Source of the DNA: Anaerolineae bacterium
GTDB taxonomy: Bacteria; Chloroflexota; Anaerolineae; JAAYZQ01
Direction of reading: 5' to 3'
Length of the DNA stretch: 5,747 bases
NCBI GenBank assembly: GCA_016929795.1
Contig: JAFGIA010000219.1
Span: 1 to 5,747, forward strand
Shown piece after piece: positions 1 to 5,747 of this stretch (within the stretch, counting starts at the first letter, position 1; each line of letters starts with the position of its first letter). Under the pieces are notes generated by a model that saw only the letters and a list, made by a program, of their open reading frames with translations, ran no database searches and was not told the origin of the DNA. Position numbers and translations under genes: made by a program.

Positions 1-602
1 ACCATCGAGTCGGCGCCTTCCGCTTCGCCGATGCGCCGGATCTCGTGCCCGCAGCAGATCTCGTCGGCGCCCATCGTGCCAAACTCGATCCCGGCGCGCT
101 CGAACGTCGTCGCCAGCGCGCGGGTCACGAGCTGGATGCGTGGATCGTAGGCCGGCGTGCAGCCGACATAGAACCACATGTCGGTCTCGCCGGCATCGAG
201 CACGTTCTGCACTTCGAACTCGAGCCCTTCCATCCACCCCTCGCGGTCTTCGGTGGCAAAGCCGAGTGTGTTGCCCCGCGTGAAGGCGCTCATCATCGCA
301 TCGCGCACGCGCGGCGGCACCCCCTTGCCCTCGCCCACAATCAGGCCACGCAGCCCAATGATCACATCGGCCGGGTGGATGTCCTTCGGGCAGCGGGTGG
401 TGCACGTCAGGCAGTTGGTGCAGTCCCACAGCACGTCCATGCCCACCGTCTCCATGGTATCATCTATCAGCAGGTGATAGATGATGTCGCGCACGTTGAG
501 CGCCGTTTTCATCGACACCGGGCACCCGCCCGTGCACCGCCCGCACTGGATGCACTCCAGCAGAGTAAATTGCTCCGCAAACTCCCGGGTGTTTACTTTC
601 AT
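1..602 (-). CDS. HdrD/GlpC-like iron-sulfur protein (HdrC+HdrB fusion type), 3' end outside window
   Basis: Reading from an ATG at 602, the frame stays open for 200 codons to the window edge, so the C-terminus is missing. Seen: two ferredoxin motifs, C17/C20/C23/C27 and C61/C64/C67/C71 (CIQCGRCTGGCP and CTNCLTCTTRCP), then the start of a CCG cysteine-rich domain with C148 (YVGC) and C183-C184 (EICCG). The 34-residue spacing fits the first half of the CX31-39CC signature; the closing Cys and CXXC would lie beyond base 1. In this family (HdrD, HdrB, GlpC) CCG domains hold a non-cubane cluster or bind a thiol or quinone substrate. The start lies 1 base after the stop of the upstream fusion gene, with AGGGGG four bases before the ATG, so translation is probably coupled. 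It is probably the terminal electron-acceptor subunit, similar in plan to BamD. The substrate cannot be told from the sequence. Confidence 0.88.
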   Translation of the reverse strand, partial: MKVNTREFAEQFTLLECIQCGRCTGGCPVSMKTALNVRDIIYHLLIDDTMETVGMDVLWDCTNCLTCTTRCPKDIHPADVIIGLRGLIVGEGKGVPPRVRDAMMSAFTRGNTLGFATEDREGWMEGLEFEVQNVLDAGETDMWFYVGCTPAYDPRIQLVTRALATTFERAGIEFGTMGADEICCGHEIRRIGEAEGADSM

Positions 603-603
603 G

Positions 604-2151
604 CTACCCCCTTGGACCCTTATCCATCTCTCGCTTGACCCGCGACAGCTCCACGATCGCCCGCGCTGCCGCCGCCTTGGCCTGCGACACCGTGTCGGGA
701 ATATCCTTCGGCGCTTGGCAGGTGCCGGCCAGGAACACACCCGGCCGCTGGGTGTCGACCGGGCGCAGCTCCGGGTGCGCCTCGGCAAAAAAGCCGTCGT
801 CCGAGAACTCGAGATCCAGCATCTCTGCCACCTGCCCGGCGTCGGCCCGCGGCTGCACGCCCGTCGCCAGCACCACCAGGTCGGCCGGCACCTCCACCGT
901 CTTGCCCAGCAGCGTGTCCTCCGCGCGCACGATCAGCCTGTCGCCTCGCTTATAGATTTCCGAAGGGCTGCCGCGCCGGTAGTGAACCCCCTCGGCACGC
1001 ACCCTGTCGTAGAACTCTTCGAATCCCTTGCCAAAGGCGCGCACGTCCATGTAGAAAACCGTAACATTCGCGCCCGGCACCTTGTCGTGGGCCAGGTGCG
1101 CCTGCTTGGCGGTGTACATGCAGCAGATGCGCGAGCAGTATTCGCCTCCTACCTGCTTGTCACGCGACCCCACGCAGTGAATGAATACGATATCTTTGAT
1201 CTCATGGCCATTATTGAGCTTGATCTTGCCCTTCGTCGGGCCCGACGCTGATGCGAGGCGCTCGAACTCGAGCGCACTGATCACATTCGGATACTGCCCA
1301 TAGCCGAATTCCGGCTTGCGGCGCGCATCAAACGCGTCGAACCCTGTCGCCACGACGACAGCGCCGACGTCGACCTCGATGAATTCATCCTCCTGGTCAT
1401 AGTTGATCGCGCCCGGTGGACAGAACTGCTCGCACGTGCGGCAGGTACCGGCCTGGAAGTAGAGGCAGTGATCGCGGTCGATGACTGGTACGTTGGGCAC
1501 CGCCTGCGGGAAGGGGATATAGATGTTGCCCCTGCCGCGCAGTCCCTCGTCGAACTCGAGCTTGAGCGGGCGCGGCACCTTGTCGGTGACGTCAGGTACC
1601 TTGATGGCCCCTGTAGGGCACACGAACTCACATGCGCCACACGCGATGCACTCGTCCGAGATTTTGTAAAACGGTGTGCCCACCTCACGATCGACCCCGC
1701 GATCGATAAAACTGATCGCCCTGGCCCCAACCAGCTCGTTGCACGTGCGCACACACAGCCCGCACAGGTAACAGAGCTCTCCTTCGCGTGGCTCAAAGCG
1801 TGGCTTCTCGATCCCATACTCGGCCGCCAGATCCTGGAGCACCTTCGCCTCGGGACAGCGCGCCCAAAGTAGCTCCACGATCATCTTGCGCCCGCACACC
1901 ACCTTCTCCGAATGCGTCAGTACTTCGATCTCTTCGCGGATCGGATAGTTGCACGACGTCACCAGGCGCGACCGCCCGTTGCGCACGATCTCGACGGTGC
2001 ACAGGCGGCAACCGCCGTACGGCTCCAACGCCTTGTGGTAGCAGAGGGTGGGGATGTCGATATTGAGCGCCTGGGCTGCCTCGAGGATTGTCGTCTCGGG
2101 CACCACAGCTGCCGACCGCCCATCGATCGTCACATGGATCAAGTCACTCAT
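604..2151 (-). CDS. NuoG-like ferredoxin N-terminus fused to C-terminal half of HdrA (515 aa)
   Basis: Residues 1-80 are a plant-type [2Fe-2S] domain with C37/C48/C51/C67 as in NuoG. Residues 120-185 hold two 4Fe-4S motifs (C127/C130/C133/C137 and C168/C171/C174/C178). From about residue 195 the protein is HdrA-like: the PFPQAVPN segment, a cluster motif C229/C237/C240/C244, VVVATGF, the CVGSRD motif, YCSRICCMY, the VFYMDVRAFGKG region, VVLATG and a C-terminal PVDTQRPGVFLAG flavin segment. C326, C339, C343 and C344 have the 13-4-1 spacing that I recall for the non-classical [4Fe-4S] cluster of structurally studied HdrA. The His/Cys-ligated N5 site of complex I NuoG is absent. The N-terminal GxGxxG FAD motif of HdrA is also missing and is found instead in the separate 138-aa protein at 4636-5052. 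The likely role is to relay electrons from the NuoF-like subunit to the HdrA flavin. The start has GGAGG eight bases upstream and lies 3 bases after the nuoF-like stop. Confidence 0.9.
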   Translation of the reverse strand: MSDLIHVTIDGRSAAVVPETTILEAAQALNIDIPTLCYHKALEPYGGCRLCTVEIVRNGRSRLVTSCNYPIREEIEVLTHSEKVVCGRKMIVELLWARCPEAKVLQDLAAEYGIEKPRFEPREGELCYLCGLCVRTCNELVGARAISFIDRGVDREVGTPFYKISDECIACGACEFVCPTGAIKVPDVTDKVPRPLKLEFDEGLRGRGNIYIPFPQAVPNVPVIDRDHCLYFQAGTCRTCEQFCPPGAINYDQEDEFIEVDVGAVVVATGFDAFDARRKPEFGYGQYPNVISALEFERLASASGPTKGKIKLNNGHEIKDIVFIHCVGSRDKQVGGEYCSRICCMYTAKQAHLAHDKVPGANVTVFYMDVRAFGKGFEEFYDRVRAEGVHYRRGSPSEIYKRGDRLIVRAEDTLLGKTVEVPADLVVLATGVQPRADAGQVAEMLDLEFSDDGFFAEAHPELRPVDTQRPGVFLAGTCQAPKDIPDTVSQAKAAAARAIVELSRVKREMDKGPRG

Positions 2152-2154
2152 CGT

Positions 2155-4089
2155 CTACGCCTCCACAGCCGCCAGCGGCGCCGTCGCCCCGGCTTCCTGG
2201 AGAAAGCCGGATCGGATCTTGACCGCCTCAAAGCGGCACACGTCGTAGCACGCGCCGCACTTGATACAGTCGGCCCGGGTCACCACGTGTGGCTCCTTCT
2301 TTTCCCCCGCGATCGCCTCTTGAGGGCACACGCGGGTGCACGCGCCGCAGCCCGTGCACAACGCCGGGTCGATCCAGTACTCGATCAGCGCCTTGCACAC
2401 ACCGGCCGGGCAGCGACGCTCGAATATGTGCGCCTCGTACTCATCCCGGAAGTACTTGAGCGTCGAGAGCACCGGGTTGGGCGCGCTCTGCCCCAGCGCA
2501 CAGAGCGAAAAACCCTGGATCGTCTCCGACAGCTCCTGCAGCAGATCCATGTCCTCGGGCCGGCCCTCGCCCGCGCAGATGCGATTCAGGATCTCGAGGC
2601 TGCGCGTGATCCCCTCGCGGCACGGCACGCACTTGCCGCACGATTCTTCTTTAAGAAAGTCGAGAAAGTAGCGCGCAATATCGACCATGCACGTGCCTTC
2701 GTCCATGACAATCATGCCGCCCGAGCCCATCATCGACCCGACTTTGGTCAGCTCGTCGAAATCCACCGGCAGGTCGAGCATACTCTCCGGGATACAACCG
2801 CCCGACGGCCCCCCCGTCTGCACCGCCTTGAATTGTTTGCCGCCCGGAATGCCACCGCCGATGTCGAAAATAATCTCCTTCAGGCTCAAGCCCATCGGCA
2901 CTTCGACCAGGCCGGTATTGTTGATCTTGCCCACCAGCGAAAAGATCTTGGTGCCCTTGCTCCCCTCGGTGCCAATCCCTGCGAACCACTCCCACCCGTT
3001 GCGCACGATCAGCGGCACGTTGGCCCAGGTTTCTACATTGTTGAGTGTTGTCGGCTGGCCCCACAGCCCCTTTTCCACAGAGCGGACATACTTGGCCTGC
3101 GGCTCACCGACATTTCCCTGGAGGGATTGCATCAGCGCGCTCGATTCACCGCATACGAACGCCCCACCCCCGCGCCGGATCTGAATGTCAAAGCTGAAAC
3201 CGCTCCCGGCAATGTTCTCGCCCAGCAAGCCATATGCGCGCGCGGCATCGAGTGCCAGCCCGGCATTGACCACCGCCAGGGGATATTCGTTGCGCACATA
3301 GATATAGCCCTCGCGCCGCCCGTCTCGGTCGCCGTCGATGGCAAACGCCCCGATGATCATCCCCTCGATCACACTGTGCGGGTTGCCTTCCATCAGGCTG
3401 CGGTCCATGTAGGCGCCCGGGTCTCCCTCGTCGGCGTTGCAGATAATATACTTGACCTCGCCCTCGGCCCGGCGGCACGATTCCCACTTGCGTCCCGTCG
3501 GAAATCCGGCCCCCCCCCTGCCACGCAGCCCCGACTTTTTCACTGCCTCGACGATTTCGTCAGGAGCCATTTCGTACAGGGCCTTGACAAGCCCACTATA
3601 ACCGCCGACGGCGATATAGTCCTCGATGCTCGTCGGGTCGATCAGGCCGTTCATCTTTAGGATCTCGCGCCGTTGCAGCTTGTAAAAAGGCACGTCCTCC
3701 TCGTGCTCGATCTTGGCACCCGTCTGGGGATCGCTGTAAAGCAGCCGCTCGATGACCTTGCCGTTGACCAGCGTCTCTTCCACGACTTCTTCTACGTCTT
3801 TGAGCTGCATTCGCTCGTAAAAGATCCCCTGCGGCTTGATGACCACGATCGGGCCGCGCTCGCAAAAACCGTGGCACCCCGTGGTGAGAATGTCTACCCT
3901 ATCGAGCATATCCCGTTTCTCGAGCTCGGTGCGAAAGCGCTCGGTAATCGCTGTACAGCCATACGCCTGGCACCCGGTTCCCGAACACACCGTGAGGCAT
4001 GGTTTGTTTGCATCGCGCTTGCTCTGAAGTCTCTCGCGCAGGCGCGTCAGATCGGCGAGGCTTCTGATTTTCTCCACTTGCTGACTCAT
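2155..4089 (-). CDS. nuoF: NuoF/HydB-like NADH-binding flavoprotein (644 aa)
   Basis: This is the predicted NAD(H):FMN entry subunit. Domains in order: a thioredoxin-like [2Fe-2S] domain with C35/C40/C72/C76 (residues 30-110); the FMN/NADH core with GLRGRGGAGFPTGRKW (187-202), NADEGDPGAYMDR (218-230) and GGGAFVCGESSAL (307-319); an SLBB-like region (about 390-475); the N3-type 4Fe-4S site C484/C487/C490/C530; and a C-terminal double ferredoxin, C578/C581/C584/C588 and C608/C611/C614/C618. The length and domain set match HydB/HndC-type and BamH-type proteins rather than the shorter complex I NuoF. The canonical GEET of the nucleotide-binding loop reads GESS, a variant whose effect I cannot judge. 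The ATG at 4089 is chosen because GGGGGAG lies nine bases upstream; a longer version from TTG at 4131 would add 14 unconserved-looking residues and lacks a ribosome site. It lies 61 bases after the nuoE-like gene. No membrane segments are seen, so it is expected in the cytoplasm. Confidence 0.93.
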   Translation of the reverse strand: MSQQVEKIRSLADLTRLRERLQSKRDANKPCLTVCSGTGCQAYGCTAITERFRTELEKRDMLDRVDILTTGCHGFCERGPIVVIKPQGIFYERMQLKDVEEVVEETLVNGKVIERLLYSDPQTGAKIEHEEDVPFYKLQRREILKMNGLIDPTSIEDYIAVGGYSGLVKALYEMAPDEIVEAVKKSGLRGRGGAGFPTGRKWESCRRAEGEVKYIICNADEGDPGAYMDRSLMEGNPHSVIEGMIIGAFAIDGDRDGRREGYIYVRNEYPLAVVNAGLALDAARAYGLLGENIAGSGFSFDIQIRRGGGAFVCGESSALMQSLQGNVGEPQAKYVRSVEKGLWGQPTTLNNVETWANVPLIVRNGWEWFAGIGTEGSKGTKIFSLVGKINNTGLVEVPMGLSLKEIIFDIGGGIPGGKQFKAVQTGGPSGGCIPESMLDLPVDFDELTKVGSMMGSGGMIVMDEGTCMVDIARYFLDFLKEESCGKCVPCREGITRSLEILNRICAGEGRPEDMDLLQELSETIQGFSLCALGQSAPNPVLSTLKYFRDEYEAHIFERRCPAGVCKALIEYWIDPALCTGCGACTRVCPQEAIAGEKKEPHVVTRADCIKCGACYDVCRFEAVKIRSGFLQEAGATAPLAAVEA

Positions 4090-4098
4090 CCCTGTTTG

Positions 4099-4105
4099 CT
4101 CCCCC
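4099..4105 (-). promoter_or_regulatory. Ribosome binding site deciding the nuoF-like start
   Basis: GGGGGAG on the minus strand sits nine bases before the ATG at 4089. No comparable purine-rich site precedes the in-frame TTG at 4131, so this site supports the shorter protein. Confidence 0.6.
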
Positions 4106-4150
4106 AGGCGAAGCCAACTCGGCCTCTCCAAGTGATACGATAGGAACCGT

Positions 4151-4639
4151 TCACTCTCCTGCTCCCGATCCGTTGCCGTCTGCCTTTTTGATCCGCTGCA
4201 GGAGACGTGTGGCCTTGGCCGACGTCATCTGCCCGTGGTACTCGCCGTCGACGACCACGATCGGTCCCAGTGCACACGCCCCCAGACAGCCCACCGTCTC
4301 CAGCGTCCATTGCAGATCCTCGTCGGTTTCACCACCCGCGATACCCAACTCGCGCTCGATGGCACCCAGGATCCGTTCCGCACCCCGCACGTGGCACGCT
4401 GTCCCCAGGCATGCCTGCACAATGTGCTTGCCTCGCGGCTTCAGGCTGAAGGACCGGTAAAAAGTCGCCAGGGCCATCATCTTTGACGGCGGGATCTCTA
4501 GCCTGGAACAGACGTAGCGCAAGTCTTCTTCCGGCAGCCAGTTCACCAGCGCTTGAATATCCTGCAAAATGGCAATGATGTTGGCCGGGTCGCGCCCGTG
4601 CCGGGCCAGGATGCCTTCTAGTGCAGCCGTCTCGATCAT
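4151..4639 (-). CDS. nuoE: NuoE-like thioredoxin-fold [2Fe-2S] subunit (162 aa)
   Basis: The protein has the usual NuoE/HydC length and plan: a helical N-terminal region (residues 1-65, including the ATFY motif at 58-61) followed by a thioredoxin-like [2Fe-2S] domain. The four ligands are C77 and C82 (CLGTAC) and C118 and C122 (CLGAC). In complex I, bifurcating hydrogenases and the Bam complex this subunit pairs with NuoF and holds the N1a-type cluster next to FMN. The partner here is the gene directly downstream. Its ATG overlaps the stop of the HdrA fragment as ATGA, and GGGAGG lies seven bases upstream, so translation is probably coupled. The short tail after the domain ([12 protein letters not shown]) is low-complexity and probably disordered. 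No unusual residue changes are seen. Confidence 0.94.
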   Translation of the reverse strand: MIETAALEGILARHGRDPANIIAILQDIQALVNWLPEEDLRYVCSRLEIPPSKMMALATFYRSFSLKPRGKHIVQACLGTACHVRGAERILGAIERELGIAGGETDEDLQWTLETVGCLGACALGPIVVVDGEYHGQMTSAKATRLLQRIKKADGNGSGAGE

Positions 4640-5052
4640 GACTCGACCTCCCAGGCTGGTTTCAGAGGCAGATAGGCTTCATTGCGGATGATGCACGCTT
4701 CGGTGCACAGCCCGCAGCCGGTGCACTTGTCTGCGTCGACACTGCGCGCCTTTTTCCGGATCCTTGCCCGAAAATTCCCCGCCTCCCCCTGTACCCACTC
4801 CACCTCGGACCAGGTCAACAACTCGATATTGGGGTGACGCGCCACATCGACCATCTTGGGTGTCATGATACACGACGAGCAGTCCAATGTCGGAAACGTC
4901 TTGTCCAACTGCGCCATATGCCCGCCGATGCTCGGCTCCCGTTCCACCAGGTACACCTTGAACCCCGCATCGGCGATGTCGAGCGCGGCTTGCATGCCCG
5001 CGATCCCGGCGCCAATGATCAGGGCGGCGGGTTGGTTCGTCTCTTGGTTCAT
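4636..5052 (-). CDS. hdrA: HdrA N-terminal flavin-domain fragment (split HdrA, 138 aa)
   Basis: The sequence begins with an FAD Rossmann motif, [19 protein letters not shown] (residues 12-30), followed by [23 protein letters not shown] and DCSSC (C58, C61), all strongly HdrA-like. It ends with one ferredoxin motif, C110/C113/C116/C120. A full HdrA of about 650 residues would continue into the PFPQAVPN segment; here it stops 18 residues later, and that continuation is found in the fusion protein at 604-2151. The N-terminal domain that precedes the Rossmann motif in methanogen HdrA is also missing. The stop overlaps the next start (ATGA), and no HdrA continuation follows locally in any frame, so this does not look like a simple frameshift. 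GGAGG lies eight bases before the ATG. It probably supplies the ADP-binding half of the FAD site in trans, which is an inference. A degenerate remnant is the alternative, but conserved motifs and tight coupling argue against decay. Confidence 0.88.
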   Translation of the reverse strand: MNQETNQPAALIIGAGIAGMQAALDIADAGFKVYLVEREPSIGGHMAQLDKTFPTLDCSSCIMTPKMVDVARHPNIELLTWSEVEWVQGEAGNFRARIRKKARSVDADKCTGCGLCTEACIIRNEAYLPLKPAWEVES

Positions 5053-5060
5053 ACCATCCC

Positions 5061-5065
5061 CCTCC
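5061..5065 (-). promoter_or_regulatory. Ribosome binding site of the HdrA fragment
   Basis: GGAGG on the minus strand is eight bases before the ATG at 5052, just outside the palindromic repeat. An out-of-frame ATG between them reads only two codons before a stop. The site supports the short HdrA fragment being translated from its own start. Confidence 0.6.
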
Positions 5066-5072
5066 GGGAACT

Positions 5073-5145
5073 GGAAGATTGGAAGGCCGGAAGATTGGAA
5101 GATTGGACTGGCCAGCCTTCCAGCCTTCCAATCTTACAATCTTCC
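5073..5145. repeat. Palindromic cluster of GGAAGATT repeats between genes
   Basis: GGAAGATTGGA occurs on the plus strand at 5073-5083, 5089-5099 and 5097-5107. Its complement appears as TCCAATCTT at 5127-5135 and CAATCTTCC at 5137-5145. In the minus-strand transcript the ends 5145-5137 and 5081-5073 form a perfect 9-bp stem. A second 9-bp stem can form from 5135-5127 with 5107-5099, and CTGG/CCAG closes the top. The element starts two bases past the stop codon of the FdhB-like gene and fills most of the 94-base gap. There is no T-run after it, so it is not a classic terminator. It may be an mRNA-stabilising or attenuating hairpin, or a dispersed intergenic repeat. Confidence 0.8.
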
Positions 5146-5146
5146 A

Positions 5147-5747
5147 CTATTGCCTCTTCCCCATCGCCGTCAATTCATCTTCCCTGAATTCCTGCACCGG
5201 TGCCGCCTCGTCCAGGCTCCGGCCCGGGTGATAGTCAAAGATCGCCTGCGCCCGCTCTGCTACCGCCCGGAACGCCGTCGCCACCGGGATCTCTACCGGG
5301 CACACGTCGCTGCACACCCCACACCCCACGCAGCTCGTCGCCATGTGGTTCATCCGCGTCAGGTGGAACAGCAGCGTATCGGGCAGCATCCGCACCATCC
5401 CCTTCCGCTCCGCCCACTGGTAATACAACTGCGACTCGTGCTCGAACGTCGGCGTCCGGAAAATGCACTCCCGGCAGTAGCAGATCGGGCAGTTGATCAT
5501 GCAGTTGTGGCACCGGATGCACGCCGAAAACTCGCTCAGCAGCCCCTGCATGTCGGCGCTGCCCCCCACGCGCGCCCGAAACGCCGCCAGCGCTTCATCC
5601 CGCGCCGCCGTCCGCGCCGCCACCAGCTTGTTCACCGCGTCCTTGCGGCTCGCCGGCGTCCCGCCAGCCTGCAATTCAAGCGCCTGCGCCACGTCGTCGC
5701 GCGCCTTCAGGTACATGCTGTCCGCCTCGACGCCGACCAGGCCAATC
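5147..5747 (-). CDS. 4Fe-4S protein resembling FdhB/FrhB-type C-terminal domain, 5' end probably outside window
   Basis: The frame is open from the right edge to a TAG at 5147. Counting from the in-frame ATG at 5716, there is a cysteine-rich segment CIRCHNCMINCPICYC plus REC (C66, C69, C72, C76, C79, C81, C84) and a standard ferredoxin motif C129/C132/C135/C139 (CVGCGVCSDVCP) preceded by FHLTRMNHMA. This combination recalls the C-terminal iron-sulfur region of coenzyme F420 hydrogenase/dehydrogenase beta-type and FdhB-like proteins. It would link the complex to a formate, ferredoxin or other redox partner. I favour a truncated gene because ten sense codons precede the ATG up to the edge, but GAGG lies eight bases before 5716, so a complete 189-aa protein is possible. 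Residues 5-55 are Ala/Arg-rich and probably helical, with no recognised fold. The catalytic partner, if any, should be encoded upstream beyond base 5747. Confidence 0.8.
   Translation of the reverse strand, partial: IGLVGVEADSMYLKARDDVAQALELQAGGTPASRKDAVNKLVAARTAARDEALAAFRARVGGSADMQGLLSEFSACIRCHNCMINCPICYCRECIFRTPTFEHESQLYYQWAERKGMVRMLPDTLLFHLTRMNHMATSCVGCGVCSDVCPVEIPVATAFRAVAERAQAIFDYHPGRSLDEAAPVQEFREDELTAMGKRQ

Noticed and set aside
481..1251. Plus-strand open frame of 256 codons
   Set aside because: It overlaps the HdrD-like start and the HdrA-like C-terminus on the other strand, and its protein has no motif. It is a shadow of codon bias.
1912..3660. Long plus-strand open frame of 582 codons
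   Set aside because: It is antisense to the strongly conserved NuoF-like and fusion genes. Its translation is rich in His, Arg and Ala with no recognisable domain, as expected from the GC-rich complement of real codons.
4090..4150. Promoter or extra small gene in the 61-base gap before the nuoF-like gene
   Set aside because: Only a ribosome site is visible. No convincing -35/-10 pair, hairpin or short coding frame with its own ribosome site is seen.
4636..5052. The HdrA fragment as a frameshifted pseudogene
   Set aside because: The sequence after its stop is a complete nuoE-like gene with an ATGA overlap, not more HdrA in another frame. The missing HdrA part is present elsewhere in the operon, so a split fits better than decay.
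5073..5145. CRISPR array or rho-independent terminator
   Set aside because: The repeat units are about 9-11 bases, too short and too irregularly spaced for CRISPR, and there is no T-run after the hairpin in the direction of transcription.

Overview
The window is a GC-rich bacterial or archaeal stretch in which every supported gene lies on the minus strand, so transcription runs from base 5747 down to base 1. The layout looks like part of one operon: five of six genes are separated by 61 bases or fewer, with an ATGA overlap and gaps of 1 and 3 bases. The only larger gap (94 bases) holds a palindromic repeat. All six proteins are predicted soluble and cytoplasmic, and all are iron-sulfur or flavin electron-transfer proteins. 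By motif counting they could carry about 15 iron-sulfur clusters.

In transcription order: (1) a gene cut by the right edge, encoding a protein with two cysteine-rich 4Fe-4S regions like the C-terminal domain of FdhB/FrhB-type proteins; (2) a 138-aa HdrA fragment with the FAD-binding Rossmann motif and one ferredoxin motif; (3) a NuoE-like [2Fe-2S] protein; (4) a NuoF/HydB-like NADH:FMN subunit with an extra thioredoxin-like domain and a C-terminal double ferredoxin; (5) a 515-aa fusion of a NuoG-like N-terminus to the C-terminal half of HdrA; (6) a HdrD/GlpC-like protein (two 4Fe-4S motifs plus a CCG domain) cut by the left edge.

The genes read as a soluble NADH-linked, heterodisulfide-reductase-like complex. 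NuoE/NuoF would be the NAD(H) module, the NuoG-like domain the wire, the HdrA halves the FAD hub and possible bifurcation site, and the HdrD-like CCG protein and the FdhB-like protein the other electron ports. The combination resembles BamD-I of class II benzoyl-CoA reductase and the HdrABC-Flox systems, but the catalytic partner is not in the window.

The most unusual point is that HdrA is split across two non-adjacent genes. The cut falls at a ferredoxin motif, and the C-terminal half continues from a NuoG-like ferredoxin instead. Organism: an anaerobe or facultative anaerobe is likely from gene content. The GGAAGATT repeat and base composition would fit Chloroflexota, but that is a weak inference.
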